Counted from the first letter of the stretch, positions 33,508 through 41,444 are shown. The stretch is DNA of 50,234 nt from Clostridiales bacterium (GCA_021205725.1 JAJPWY010000082.1:1-50234); one strand, 5' to 3'. Numbers and translations: made by a program. The notes: a model not told the origin generated them from the letters alone.

Positions 33508-33573
33508 TGTATACTATTCCAAATATACCGCTGAATATTCACCATTCGGCTGCATATTCATCTTTTTATTCAT
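33508..33573 (-). promoter_or_regulatory. argG promoter region with candidate ArgR half-sites
   Basis: Sharp A/T-rich patch between argG and the lipoprotein gene. On the minus strand a TATACA -10-like hexamer is at 33508-33513 with no good -35. Plus-strand half-sites resembling ARG boxes are TGAATATTCA (33532-33541), TGCATATTCAT (33551-33561) and ATTCAT (33568-33573). They are shorter than the standard 18-base box, so this is a tentative call. Confidence 0.4.
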
Positions 33574-34954
33574 CTGCCAGGGCGAAGGGCGCGCCCAGTC
33601 CAACCTCCAGAGTGTCCGTCACCCCCTGGCTGTCACCGCAGTAGAGGACAATGCAGTCCTCCACCAGATAGAGCCGGATGGGAGCCACAAAATCCACGAC
33701 CATGGCGACGGCCTCCCCGTCCTCCTCTGTTTCCATGCTGAACAGGGAGGGGTCGGCGGTGTCAAAGCCTCCTGCCACCTCCGCCGCCCGTTGGCTGTCG
33801 GCGTAGTGGAATATTTGCACGGTGCCCAGGTTGCCGTCTGTCCCGGCGTCGTCCCCCTCCGGGTCGTCCTCCTCTGCCGATGGATAGACTGTGAGCTCAT
33901 CCACCCAGTCCGCCCGATAGAGATTGTCCTCGCCGTTCAAGGTTGTCTCTATCTGGAAGTCTGCCTGGCTCAGCAGTTCCTCCACCTGGGCGGTCACGTC
34001 GGCCTCTGTGGCGGTCTCGCTCACCGTCTCGTCCGTCCAGTCGTTGTAGGCGAAGGGCGCTCCCAATGCCCCGTCCAGCACGGCGATTACCGCCTCGTCC
34101 CGGCCACAATAGAATACGATGTCCCTCTCCCACAGGTACAGCCGGATGGGGGCAATATAGTCCACGGCCACATAATCCCCATTGCCGGTGGTGTCAAACT
34201 CGGAGGGGTCATTCGGGTCAAAGTATCCGGAGACGGTCTCCGCCGTGGTCTCGTCGGCGTAGTGGAGCACAACCACCTCGTCCCCGGTCGTCAGGCTCAG
34301 CACATCCCGGCTGTCCTCCAGATACATGGAGCCGGACTGCTCCGTCCCCTCCATCTCCACATCGTAGCCCCGCAGCCGGAGAAGACTGGCCAGCCACTCC
34401 CCTGTCTCATAGTCCGTCTCCCGGGGAGACTCGGACTCGTCGGCAAAGGGCTCTCCCAGGGCGTCCGCCAGAACGGATAGCAGCGTCTCGTTGCTGCCCT
34501 CGCAGCGGACGATGGCGTTGTCCCACCGGTAGAGCCGCACCGTGCCGATAGAGGAGGCGCTCTCCGCAAAGAGCGTGCCGTCCCCGCTCTCCCGGGCGTA
34601 GACGGTGCCGCTCTCGTCTAAGCAGTCCGCCGCCGCCTGAGCAGCGTCCTCATCGGCGTAATAGTAGACGGTGACTGTCTGGGCCGCCGTCCCCACGTTG
34701 ACCTGGATCAGGGCGGCGGAGAGGGCGTCATATCTCGCCTCTCCCTCCAGCAGCTCTACGTCCAGCCCCGCCTCCCGGAGCAGGGTCATCAGCTGCCCGG
34801 CCAGGTCGTCCTCCTCCTCTGCCGTCTCCTCCCCGGAGGAATCCCCGACGGCGTCCGTCTCCTCCGCATAGTCGGTAACGTTCTCCTCTGCGCACCCGGT
34901 CGCAAGGGCGGACAGCAGGGCCAGGGTCAGCAGAATGGCAGTCAGTCTTTTCAT
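33566..34954 (-). CDS. Lipoprotein made of three related repeats, unknown function
   Basis: A 462-residue protein with a lipoprotein signal (MKRLTAILLTLALLSALATG, Cys21), an acidic linker to about 50, then three repeats of about 115-130 residues (about 50-170, 185-305 and 325-460). Each repeat ends in a matching block: IGTVRLYRWDNAIVRCEG, APIRLYLWERDIVFYCG and APIRLYLVEDCIVLYCG, then ALGEPFAD or GLGAPFA. Each has an YYYADEDAAQAAA-like helix earlier. No family was recognised; the repeats look like small alpha/beta domains exposed outside the cell. RBS AAAGGAGG lies before ATG 34954. The stop at 33566-33568 lies within the argG operator region. Confidence 0.85.
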   Translation of the reverse strand: MKRLTAILLTLALLSALATGCAEENVTDYAEETDAVGDSSGEETAEEEDDLAGQLMTLLREAGLDVELLEGEARYDALSAALIQVNVGTAAQTVTVYYYADEDAAQAAADCLDESGTVYARESGDGTLFAESASSIGTVRLYRWDNAIVRCEGSNETLLSVLADALGEPFADESESPRETDYETGEWLASLLRLRGYDVEMEGTEQSGSMYLEDSRDVLSLTTGDEVVVLHYADETTAETVSGYFDPNDPSEFDTTGNGDYVAVDYIAPIRLYLWERDIVFYCGRDEAVIAVLDGALGAPFAYNDWTDETVSETATEADVTAQVEELLSQADFQIETTLNGEDNLYRADWVDELTVYPSAEEDDPEGDDAGTDGNLGTVQIFHYADSQRAAEVAGGFDTADPSLFSMETEEDGEAVAMVVDFVAPIRLYLVEDCIVLYCGDSQGVTDTLEVGLGAPFALADE

Positions 34955-35023
34955 GGCTGTAAGCCTCCTTTTGGTGTTCTAACTCTTATACGCATCGGGA
35001 ACATAAAATGCTGCAAATAACGT

Positions 35024-36010
35024 CTATTTTTCCCGGTGCTGTGCCAGACATTCCTCCAGCTGTCCCTCCAGCTCCCTCACCGCCCACTCCGGGCCGGTGA
35101 GCCGGATGCCAGGCCCCAGGCCGAACAGCCAGCCGAAGAACTGCTGACTCACCGCCAGGTGAACCATACAGGTGAAATGCTCCGGCCCGTCCGGGGCCAT
35201 GCTCAGGTCTGTGCCAAAGCGGTCGATGAGGATGTCCGCCATCCGGTTTTCGCACCGCAGGGTCACGTCCGTCTCCCGGCCCCGGAACATCCCGAAGTGG
35301 AGCCGGGTATAGGCTCCCAGGTCGAAGGAGCGGTAGGCGTCGCCACCCTCCCGAGGCCAGTCGGTCTGTGTCAGGGACACCATCTTATCCACCCGGTAGT
35401 GGCGGATCTCCTGGGAGCGGCCGTCATAGGCCACCAAATAGTAATTCTCGTCGCTGCGCAGAAGGGCGTAGGGGCTGACCTGATACCAGCGCCCGCCGTG
35501 TTGCAGTATCTTCTGCCGCTCCCGGTCGTACTTGTAGTACCGAAAGCGAACCTGTCGGTCGTCCCCGATGGCCTGATGGAGAGCGTCGATGGAGTAGTAG
35601 ACGCTCTCGTTCAGGCTCTTGACCCGTCCGGCCACATAGACCTGCCGCTGGAGCTCCCGGGCGTGGTGGACAGAGGTGAGCCGCTCCAGCTTTTTGATGA
35701 GCTGGCCGCTCTTGCCCGCCGGGATGAACCGGGATGACTGGACGGCATCCACCAGCAGCTTCAGCTCCGCCAGCTGGAAATCCCGCTCTCCAAGGAAATA
35801 GCCCCGGCCCCGCTGGAATTGTACGTCATACCCCAGCTCCCGGAGGGCGTTGATGTCGTCGTAGAGGCTCTTCCTCTCAGCGGCGATCCCCTGTCCCTCC
35901 AGCATTTGGAGCAGCCGGGGGCCGGGGATGGGGTGCTCCTCGTCGCTCTCCTCCTGTAAAATTTGCAGCAGGAGGAGCAGCTTGTACTTTTGATGGGCGC
36001 TTTTGGGCAT
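35024..36010 (-). CDS. WYL-domain transcriptional regulator
   Basis: A 328-residue protein. Residues about 8-65 form a DeoR/HTH_11-like winged helix (RKSLYDDINALRELGYDVQF). Residues about 145-225 are a WYL domain with RWYQVSPYALLRSDENYYLVAYD and the partner Arg/Tyr pair RHYRVDKM. A C-terminal WCX-like extension follows (about 245-325). WYL regulators sense nucleic acid or small ligands; some control CRISPR or other defence genes, but none is near here. Likely targets are the adjoining lipoprotein gene or itself; this is inference. Confidence 0.92.
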   Translation of the reverse strand: MPKSAHQKYKLLLLLQILQEESDEEHPIPGPRLLQMLEGQGIAAERKSLYDDINALRELGYDVQFQRGRGYFLGERDFQLAELKLLVDAVQSSRFIPAGKSGQLIKKLERLTSVHHARELQRQVYVAGRVKSLNESVYYSIDALHQAIGDDRQVRFRYYKYDRERQKILQHGGRWYQVSPYALLRSDENYYLVAYDGRSQEIRHYRVDKMVSLTQTDWPREGGDAYRSFDLGAYTRLHFGMFRGRETDVTLRCENRMADILIDRFGTDLSMAPDGPEHFTCMVHLAVSQQFFGWLFGLGPGIRLTGPEWAVRELEGQLEECLAQHREK

Positions 36011-36054
36011 AACGGGCTCCTTTCCGGGACAGAAGGCGGTCTGTTTTCTCCTCT

Positions 36055-36083
36055 ATTGTACCGTAAGGGAGAGAAAAAGTAAA
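36055..36083 (-). promoter_or_regulatory. Sigma-A-like promoter of the WYL regulator
   Basis: On the minus strand TTTACT (36078-36083), 17 bases, TACAAT (36055-36060), 45 bases before the start codon. Confidence 0.65.
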
Positions 36084-36091
36084 TCCGGCTC

Positions 36092-36121
36092 GTTCTAAAT
36101 CCTCCCGCCTGCGCATAGACT
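36092..36121 (+). promoter_or_regulatory. Possible sigma-E-type promoter of spoIIP
   Basis: GTTCTAAA (36092-36099), 14 bases, CATAGACT (36114-36121). The -10 resembles the mother-cell sigma-E box CATACA-T, and spoIIP belongs to that regulon in Bacillus. The -35 is a weak fit. Confidence 0.35.
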
Positions 36122-36181
36122 GTTACCGCTTGCGCAGCTCCGGGATCCCGGACGAGCTGCAACGGAGGGGAGGTGAGGCGG

Positions 36182-37366
36182 ATGGGCCGGAAGGGACAGG
36201 GCCGCCGTCTGCGGCGGCTGATCGCTCTGGGTGCAGCAGCGGGGGCGGTGTGGCTGGCCGTCCATCCCGGGACGGTGGCTGAGATGGGAACCGCCCTGGT
36301 TCAGGCCCTCAACGTCTCCGGTCTGCTCTCCCAGGCCGTCAGCGCAGAGCTGGGGACGGGCTCGGAGGATATCTCTCTGGAGGAGACCGTTTTGGAGGCC
36401 CTTCCCCAGACGGTTCAGGAGGCGCAACCGGCGGAAGCAGGCTCTCCCGTCTCCGGGGAGGAGGAGCCGGAAGCGCTCCCGGAGACAGAGGAGACAGAGC
36501 CGGTAGAGGATACGGAGCCGGTGGAGGAAGCCGTCTCCGTCTCCGGCCTGCTGGAGGCCCCCCTGGAGGAGGAGATGGAGGAGGCCCCGGAGGAAGTCTC
36601 CGAATCCATCACCCCGGCGGACGCCTCTCTGCTGGAGCTGACCAACCGCACAGACGGCATCGAGGTAGCGCTGTCGGACTATCTGGAGCGGGAGCTGACC
36701 CTGACCGTCTCTCAGGATGGGCCGCAAATCCTCATTATGCACACCCACGCCACCGAGGCCTACACGGTCGACGACGGAGACGAGTATGTGGCCTCGGACA
36801 CCGCCCGCACCACGGACGAGAACTACAACATGATACGGGTGGGAGAGGAGATGAAGGCGGTCTTTGAGGAGATGGGGCTGTCTGTCGTCCATGACACCAC
36901 CTTATATGACTATCCCAGCTATACCGGCTCCTACGCCCGGTCTTTGGAGGGCATCAAGAGCTATCTGGAGCAGTACCCCACCATCTCTGTCGTTTTGGAC
37001 GTCCACCGGGACGCCCTCATCGCCGACGACGGCACGGTCTACAAGCTGACGGACACGGTAGACGGGGAGACGGTGGCCCAGGTCATGCTGGTGGTGGGCA
37101 CCGACGACGGTGGGCTGACCCACCCCAGCTGGGAGGAGAATCTCACTCTAGCCACCCACATCCAGGCCCGGCTGCTGGGCATCGACGCCGGGTTCCCCCG
37201 AGCCATCAATCTCCGCTCCCAGCGGTTCAACCAGCACATGACCGTCGGCTCCCTCCTGGTGGAGGTGGGCACCAGCGGCAACACCCTTCAGGAGGCCCTG
37301 GCCGGGGCCCGGCTGTTCGCCCGGGCAGCGGGTGAGGTGTATCTGGAATGTATGGAAAGCAGTTAG
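36182..37366 (+). CDS. spoIIP: Stage II sporulation protein P (SpoIIP)
   Basis: A 394-residue cell-wall hydrolase (amidase and endopeptidase) that works with SpoIID and SpoIIM to thin septal peptidoglycan and drive engulfment of the forespore. Residues 1-30 hold a basic start and one membrane anchor. Residues about 50-140 are a long acidic Glu/Pro-rich linker. The amidase_3-like domain keeps its metal and catalytic marks: His187 and His189 in ILIMHTHATEAYT, His275 in LDVHRD and Glu361 in LLVEVGTSGNT. ATG 36182 is 8 bases after GGGGAGG; the GTG at 36173 overlaps that site. gpr, its common neighbour, is absent here. Confidence 0.93.
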   Translation: MGRKGQGRRLRRLIALGAAAGAVWLAVHPGTVAEMGTALVQALNVSGLLSQAVSAELGTGSEDISLEETVLEALPQTVQEAQPAEAGSPVSGEEEPEALPETEETEPVEDTEPVEEAVSVSGLLEAPLEEEMEEAPEEVSESITPADASLLELTNRTDGIEVALSDYLERELTLTVSQDGPQILIMHTHATEAYTVDDGDEYVASDTARTTDENYNMIRVGEEMKAVFEEMGLSVVHDTTLYDYPSYTGSYARSLEGIKSYLEQYPTISVVLDVHRDALIADDGTVYKLTDTVDGETVAQVMLVVGTDDGGLTHPSWEENLTLATHIQARLLGIDAGFPRAINLRSQRFNQHMTVGSLLVEVGTSGNTLQEALAGARLFARAAGEVYLECMESS

Positions 37367-37389
37367 CAGTTAAATGCGCAACAATTCAC

Positions 37390-37418
37390 TTGCCCCCATC
37401 CCCTTCCGGCGGTATAAT
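37390..37418 (+). promoter_or_regulatory. Sigma-A promoter of the AAA+ ATPase gene
   Basis: TTGCCC (37390-37395), 17 bases, perfect TATAAT (37413-37418), 35 bases before the start codon. Confidence 0.7.
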
Positions 37419-37453
37419 GATTTCAAGAAATTCCGAAAGGGGAGGGCCTCCCT

Positions 37454-38881
37454 ATGGCATACACGAAAATCACCGCCGCCGTGGTGGGCAAGAAATACCG
37501 CTCCGCCGTCGCCTCCTATCGCCGTCAGCTGTCGGAGGGCAGTCTCCGGCTGAGCTTTGAGCAGGAGGCGGACGCCTATTTCCGCCGGTGCGCCCTGGGT
37601 ATCTGGGCCGCCGGGGGCGGCGAGCTGACGGACAACCATGTGGACGCCTACAACGCCATCTGCTCCGGGACGAACCGGCCCGCCCAGGTGCTCTATCTGG
37701 AGCTGTGCGCCGCCGTGTCCGCCGCCCCTGACTTCCAGACCCCGGGCTTTTTCAGCCAGCTCATGGCCGCCGACCGGGGCACCGGCCGGGATCGGGTGGG
37801 GCCGTTCTGCGACCTGTGCCAACTGGTGTTCCTCCTGCTGGCGGCAGTCTATGACCAGTTGAACACCGCCGCCGCCGACTGCGCCCGCTCCTACACAGAC
37901 CGCCTCCGCCAGGCGGCGGGACAGCCGCCCCTGTCGCCCCGCACTCCCGCAGCGGGTGGCAGCTCTGCCGACGGCAGCGCCGCCAAAAGCACCGCCGCTC
38001 AGGAGGAGACGGACGCCCAGTCAGTCCAGGAAGGCCAGGCAGAGGAGCCACAGCCCACCCTGGAGGAGCTGATGGCGGAGCTGGACAGCCTGTGTGGTCT
38101 GGAAAAGGTGAAGAAGGACGTGCGCAGTCTGGTGAATCTGGTGAAGATCCGGAAGCTCCGGGAGGAGCAGGATCTGCCCGTCCCCGCCATGAGCCTGCAC
38201 CTGGTATTTATGGGCAACCCCGGCACCGGAAAGACCACCGTGGCCCGGCTGCTGGCGGGCATCTACCGGGCCATCGGGGTGCTGCCCAAGGGCCAGCTGG
38301 TGGAGGTAGACCGCTCCGGCCTGGTAGCTGGGTATGTGGGCCAGACGGCCATCCAGACCCAGAAGGTGATCCAGTCCGCCATGGGCGGGGTGCTGTTTAT
38401 CGACGAGGCCTATTCTCTGGCCAGCCAGCCGGGGAGCAACGACTTCGGTCAGGAGGCCATCGACACCATCCTCAAGGCCATGGAGGATCACCGGAAGGAG
38501 CTGGTGGTCATCGTGGCGGGGTACTCCAACCTGATGATGAAGTTCATCCACTCCAACCCCGGTCTGGAGTCCCGGTTCAACAAGTATATCTACTTTGACG
38601 ACTACACCGGCCCGGAGCTGTACGAGATCTTCTGCTCTACCTGCCAGAAGAACGGCTATCAGGTGGAGGACGCGCTGAAGGAGCGCCTCCCCGGCTTTTT
38701 CCAGACCCTGTACGACGAGCGGGACGAGAACTTCGGCAACGCCCGGGACGTGCGCAACCTGTTTGAAAAGCTGGTCTCCATCCAGTCCGACCGGGTAGCC
38801 CAGCTGGAGCAGCCCACCCGAGAGGATCTCATGACCATCACCTGCGCCGACTTTGACCAGGCGGAGCAGGAGGAAGAATAA
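37454..38881 (+). CDS. AAA+ ATPase of the CbxX/SpoVK family with an extra N-terminal domain
   Basis: A 475-residue protein. Residues about 205-465 form the CbxX/CfqX-type AAA+ module: Walker A MGNPGTGKTTVARLL near 257, pore-type loop SGLVAGYVGQTAIQT, Walker B GGVLFIDEAYSLA and arginine finger region NPGLESRFNKYIYFDDY. Residues about 1-150 form a helical N-terminal domain of unknown family, joined by a low-complexity Ala/Gln/Glu linker. SpoVK in Bacillus (about 320 residues) lacks this domain, so the symbol is not transferred. Housekeeping-like promoter and single-gene layout argue against strict sporulation control, despite spoIIP upstream. RBS AAGGGGAGGG. Confidence 0.88.
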   Translation: MAYTKITAAVVGKKYRSAVASYRRQLSEGSLRLSFEQEADAYFRRCALGIWAAGGGELTDNHVDAYNAICSGTNRPAQVLYLELCAAVSAAPDFQTPGFFSQLMAADRGTGRDRVGPFCDLCQLVFLLLAAVYDQLNTAAADCARSYTDRLRQAAGQPPLSPRTPAAGGSSADGSAAKSTAAQEETDAQSVQEGQAEEPQPTLEELMAELDSLCGLEKVKKDVRSLVNLVKIRKLREEQDLPVPAMSLHLVFMGNPGTGKTTVARLLAGIYRAIGVLPKGQLVEVDRSGLVAGYVGQTAIQTQKVIQSAMGGVLFIDEAYSLASQPGSNDFGQEAIDTILKAMEDHRKELVVIVAGYSNLMMKFIHSNPGLESRFNKYIYFDDYTGPELYEIFCSTCQKNGYQVEDALKERLPGFFQTLYDERDENFGNARDVRNLFEKLVSIQSDRVAQLEQPTREDLMTITCADFDQAEQEEE

Positions 38882-38916
38882 AATGTTCAGAGGGCGCACC
38901 GCAAGGTGCGCCCTCT
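38882..38916. terminator. Terminator between converging genes
   Basis: AGAGGGCGCACC (38889-38900) and GGTGCGCCCTCT (38905-38916) form a 12-bp stem with a GCAA loop. The U-run (GAACATTTTATT) is on the minus side, so it best serves the DUF3169 transcript; on the plus strand no T-run follows. Confidence 0.8.
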
Positions 38917-38948
38917 GATGCGTTCGGGAGAAAATGCGGGTTCGGCGA

Positions 38949-39743
38949 TCATCCCGCCGCCGCCGGCATTCCGGTTCGGCTGTTCCAAGCGTAGACCGAC
39001 TGGAGCACCAGCCAGATGACGCCCACCAGGAAGATGCTGTCCCAGCGGAGCCAGCCCATCAGATTTGCGATGACCACAGCCAGCCACAGCCCCAGACAGG
39101 TGTAGACCCCCGCCTGATAGGCCCGGTATCCCGCCCGGTAAATCTGGAGCTGCTCCGCCTCGTCACAGCTTTGCAGCCACACCTTCTGAAAGTTGAACTG
39201 GTAGACGGAGCCCTGCTTTTCCGGGTTCTGCTCCCGAAGCTGATCGACGATCTGCCGCTGAGAGACGGAGGAAAAGATCACGCACACCGCCATCCCCGCC
39301 ACAATCACCGGCAGCAGGAACAGGTATTCCCCCAGCTCCATCCCGCCATCCCAGAGCAGGAGCTGGAGCTGAGAACCCCCAATGCCAAAGCAGGTAAACA
39401 CCAGAACCATCTGGATGGCGGAGACTGCCATAGCCGCCCCCAGCTTCCGCTCCGCCGCCTCCCAGTCGCCGCCATTATCCACCCCCAGGGTCTTTGCCTG
39501 GCAGCGAAAGTGGAGATTGAGGACGATGGTGACGATCAGCGTCAGCCACATCACGGCCACCGCTGCCTGTAAGACGATCAAGTCGGAGAACAGCTCCTCC
39601 GACGTAACGTCGAACATCTGAACCAGAACGGCGCCGATGCCCACCAGAAGGCCCACCACGACAGCGGCCAGGCAGACCAGCAGGAGGATTCGCCGGTAGC
39701 GGCGGTTTTCCTTTTGAATGGTTTCCTTTCTCTGTTCGTTCAT
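38949..39743 (-). CDS. DUF3169 family membrane protein
   Basis: A 264-residue protein with about six hydrophobic segments in three pairs (about 20-45, 58-80, 103-125, 138-160, 213-235 and 238-255). The soluble loop CDEAEQLQIYRAGYRAYQAG near residue 195 is the family's most conserved part. DUF3169 proteins have no proven function and are almost always coded directly after a small XRE regulator, as here: the start overlaps the regulator's stop (ATGA at 39740-39743). A sensor or effector role with that regulator is inferred. Confidence 0.85.
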   Translation of the reverse strand: MNEQRKETIQKENRRYRRILLLVCLAAVVVGLLVGIGAVLVQMFDVTSEELFSDLIVLQAAVAVMWLTLIVTIVLNLHFRCQAKTLGVDNGGDWEAAERKLGAAMAVSAIQMVLVFTCFGIGGSQLQLLLWDGGMELGEYLFLLPVIVAGMAVCVIFSSVSQRQIVDQLREQNPEKQGSVYQFNFQKVWLQSCDEAEQLQIYRAGYRAYQAGVYTCLGLWLAVVIANLMGWLRWDSIFLVGVIWLVLQSVYAWNSRTGMPAAAG

Positions 39744-39949
39744 TTCGTCTCCTCCTCGTATGAAAAGATGTCCTCTACCGTTACACCACAGACCCGTGCG
39801 ATTTTCAGGGCCAGGGTGACGGAGGGAGAGTAGTCCCCCCGTTCGATAAGGCTGATGGTCTGCCGGGATGCGCCCACCCGGCTGCCCAGCTCCTGCTGAT
39901 TGACGCCCAGCCGGGCGCGGTGCTCCTTCAGCCGGTTTTTCAGCGGCAT
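39740..39949 (-). CDS. Small XRE-family transcriptional regulator
   Basis: A 69-residue protein that is little more than one helix-turn-helix domain: RLKEHRARLGVNQQELGSRV then GASRQTISLIERGDYSPSVT. The ATG at 39947-39949 was chosen because AAGGAGG stands 8 bases before it; the frame is open to 40120 but that stretch would cover the promoter. Its promoter is at 40019-40047 and an 18-base palindrome (39975-39992) lies in the leader, so it probably represses itself and the DUF3169 gene it overlaps. Confidence 0.9.
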   Translation of the reverse strand: MPLKNRLKEHRARLGVNQQELGSRVGASRQTISLIERGDYSPSVTLALKIARVCGVTVEDIFSYEEETK

Positions 39950-39974
39950 TACGACCCCCTCCTTCGACTTAGTT

Positions 39975-39992
39975 TGACTTATTTTTAAGTCA
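39975..39992. promoter_or_regulatory. Palindromic operator candidate of the XRE/DUF3169 pair
   Basis: TGACTTATTTTTAAGTCA is a perfect 7+4+7 palindrome between promoter and start codon. Partial half-sites (GACTTA at 39965, TTTTGAC at 39993, TTGTCA at 40009 and 40041) are spread around it up to the -35 box. Confidence 0.65.
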
Positions 39993-40018
39993 TTTTGACA
40001 AAGATTCTTGTCATCATC

Positions 40019-40047
40019 AGGATAGCACTGACAAGGAAAGTTGTCAA
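40019..40047 (-). promoter_or_regulatory. Sigma-A promoter of the XRE/DUF3169 pair
   Basis: On the minus strand a perfect TTGACA (40042-40047), 17 bases, TATCCT (40019-40024). Confidence 0.8.
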
Positions 40048-40198
40048 TAGGTTCTAAAGAAATTTTTAGTCGGGACGTCCTGGCCGAGCAGGAGGAGGAA
40101 TAGGCCCTGCGCCCGCTCAAGTTAGGAACCGCACCAGCCGCCTTGCTACGTCTTTTTGTTTTGATATATTCCAGTCAAAAGTTGCTTTGTGACAATCG

Positions 40199-40238
40199 AA
40201 AATCCCGTCAAATTGCCGTTTTCGACGGGATTTTTGCC
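40199..40238. terminator. Terminator in the divergent gap, origin of its transcript unclear
   Basis: AAAATCCCGTC (40199-40209) pairs with GACGGGATTTT (40224-40234) around a 14-base loop, with T-runs on both strands. It lies upstream of the M23 promoter (40267) and outside the XRE transcript, so no known gene ends at it. The rest of 40050-40266 shows no supported gene. Confidence 0.75.
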
Positions 40239-40266
40239 ATTTTCTTTGGAAAATTCAGGAAAAGTG

Positions 40267-40295
40267 TTGACATATCGGTGAAAATCTGGTAGCAT
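40267..40295 (+). promoter_or_regulatory. Sigma-A promoter of the M23 peptidase gene
   Basis: Perfect TTGACA (40267-40272), 17 bases, TAGCAT (40290-40295). The 80-base leader folds into a two-part hairpin: CGCT-CA with TGAGCG outside GGAAAGG/CCTTTCC (about 40324-40363). Confidence 0.8.
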
Positions 40296-40385
40296 TTTTC
40301 GTAACTTGTTGTAACTATTGAGTCGCTTCACCCGGAAAGGAACCTGACGCCTTTCCGCTGAGCGCATGAGAGAGGGATGTTACCT

Positions 40386-41444
40386 ATGGAGCACTTGTCC
40401 GCCGTCCTCCGTCGGCCACTGACCGTACTGGGGACGGGTTTTTTCCTGACCCTGGCCCTGTGCCTGGCCCTGTCTGTCCGCCCCGCCGGAGCGCTGGAGC
40501 TCACCGGAGACGACGTATCCGCTCCCACCCTGACCCTGGCGCTCTCTCAGCAGGACTGTGTAGAGGATGTGGGCGGGCTGTCCTCCCTTCTGACCCAGGA
40601 CTGCTACTATCTGCTGCTGGACGGCCATGTGCTGGTCACTGCCAGCACAGAGGAGGCTCTGACCGAGCTGGTTCAGTCGGCGGCAGATCTGTACATCACG
40701 GAGAACACCGTCTCTGTCTCTCTGGAGGATGCTGAGCAGCTCCGGCTCTGCCAGGGCACGGTCTCCCTGTGGGAGTCCAGTGATCTGGCCGCCGCAGCGG
40801 ACACCCTGGCCCAGGAGCTGAGGGTGGTCACCGTGGAACAGACTGTCCGGGAGATCGTCGTCCGCCATGACTCCGTTCAGGTGGAGGATGAGGATATGTA
40901 TGTGGACGAGGAGCCCATCGTGGAGGAGGGCTCCGACGGCCTGAAGGAGGTCACCACCCAGACCACCTGTCTCAACGGCGAGGCCCAGGAGACGGTCACG
41001 GTTGACGTGGAGATCACCGTTAAGCCGGTGGACACGGTCACTACCGTTGGCACCAAGGAGCGTCCGGAGTACATCTGGCCCGCTGTCGGTCGGGTATCCT
41101 CTCATTTTGGCCGTCGGCATGTGGTGGGCGGCTCCTCCAACCATAAGGGAGTGGACATCGCCGCCTCCTACGGCAGCGACATCGTGGCTGCCAAGGCGGG
41201 CACCGTCATCTACGCCCAGTGGAACAGCGGCGGCTACGGCTACCTGGTGAAGATCGACCACGGAGACGGCACCGTCACCTATTATGCCCACAACTCCTCC
41301 CTCTGCGTCTCCGTGGGAGACGAGGTGGAGCAGGGAGATGTGATCGCCAAGGCCGGCTCCACCGGCAATTCCACCGGCACTCACTGTCACTTCGAGATAC
41401 GCATCAACGGCACTCCGGTAGATCCGGAGGATTACCTGGAGTAA
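40386..41444 (+). CDS. G5-domain M23 (LytM-type) peptidoglycan endopeptidase
   Basis: A 352-residue secreted or membrane-anchored protein. Residues about 12-36 are a signal/anchor helix ending in RPAGALE. A middle G5 domain (about 135-220; TVEQTVREIVVRHDSVQV, ITVKPVDTVTTVGTKE) would bind cell-wall sugars. The C-terminal M23 peptidase domain has both zinc motifs: HKGVDIAAS (His and Asp near 253-257) and HCHFEIRING (near 333). Such enzymes cut peptide cross-links. ATG 40386 is 9 bases after AGAGGG; the in-frame ATG at 40377 is too close to that site. It is a single-gene unit with its own promoter and terminator. Confidence 0.93.
   Translation: MEHLSAVLRRPLTVLGTGFFLTLALCLALSVRPAGALELTGDDVSAPTLTLALSQQDCVEDVGGLSSLLTQDCYYLLLDGHVLVTASTEEALTELVQSAADLYITENTVSVSLEDAEQLRLCQGTVSLWESSDLAAAADTLAQELRVVTVEQTVREIVVRHDSVQVEDEDMYVDEEPIVEEGSDGLKEVTTQTTCLNGEAQETVTVDVEITVKPVDTVTTVGTKERPEYIWPAVGRVSSHFGRRHVVGGSSNHKGVDIAASYGSDIVAAKAGTVIYAQWNSGGYGYLVKIDHGDGTVTYYAHNSSLCVSVGDEVEQGDVIAKAGSTGNSTGTHCHFEIRINGTPVDPEDYLE

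Noticed and set aside
31790-34480. 896-residue plus-strand frame across argH, argG and the lipoprotein gene
   Set aside because: It crosses three good minus-strand genes and their gaps, and changes composition at each border; there is no ribosome site.
40045-40102. Short plus-strand frame ending LAEQEEE, like the end of the AAA+ ATPase
   Set aside because: Only about seven residues match, the stretch is low complexity, and it overlaps the XRE promoter; chance is likely, though a gene remnant is possible.
40095-40140. AAGTTAGGAACCGC resembling a cobalamin-riboswitch box
   Set aside because: No other aptamer element lies near it and the downstream gene is a cell-wall peptidase.
40146-40367. 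73-residue minus-strand frame between the XRE and M23 genes
   Set aside because: It covers the M23 promoter and a terminator, has no ribosome site, and the peptide shows no domain.
40300-40376. Possible c-di-AMP riboswitch before the G5/M23 gene
   Set aside because: Such genes are often under that riboswitch, but the leader is only about 80 bases and shows a simple hairpin without the known conserved blocks.
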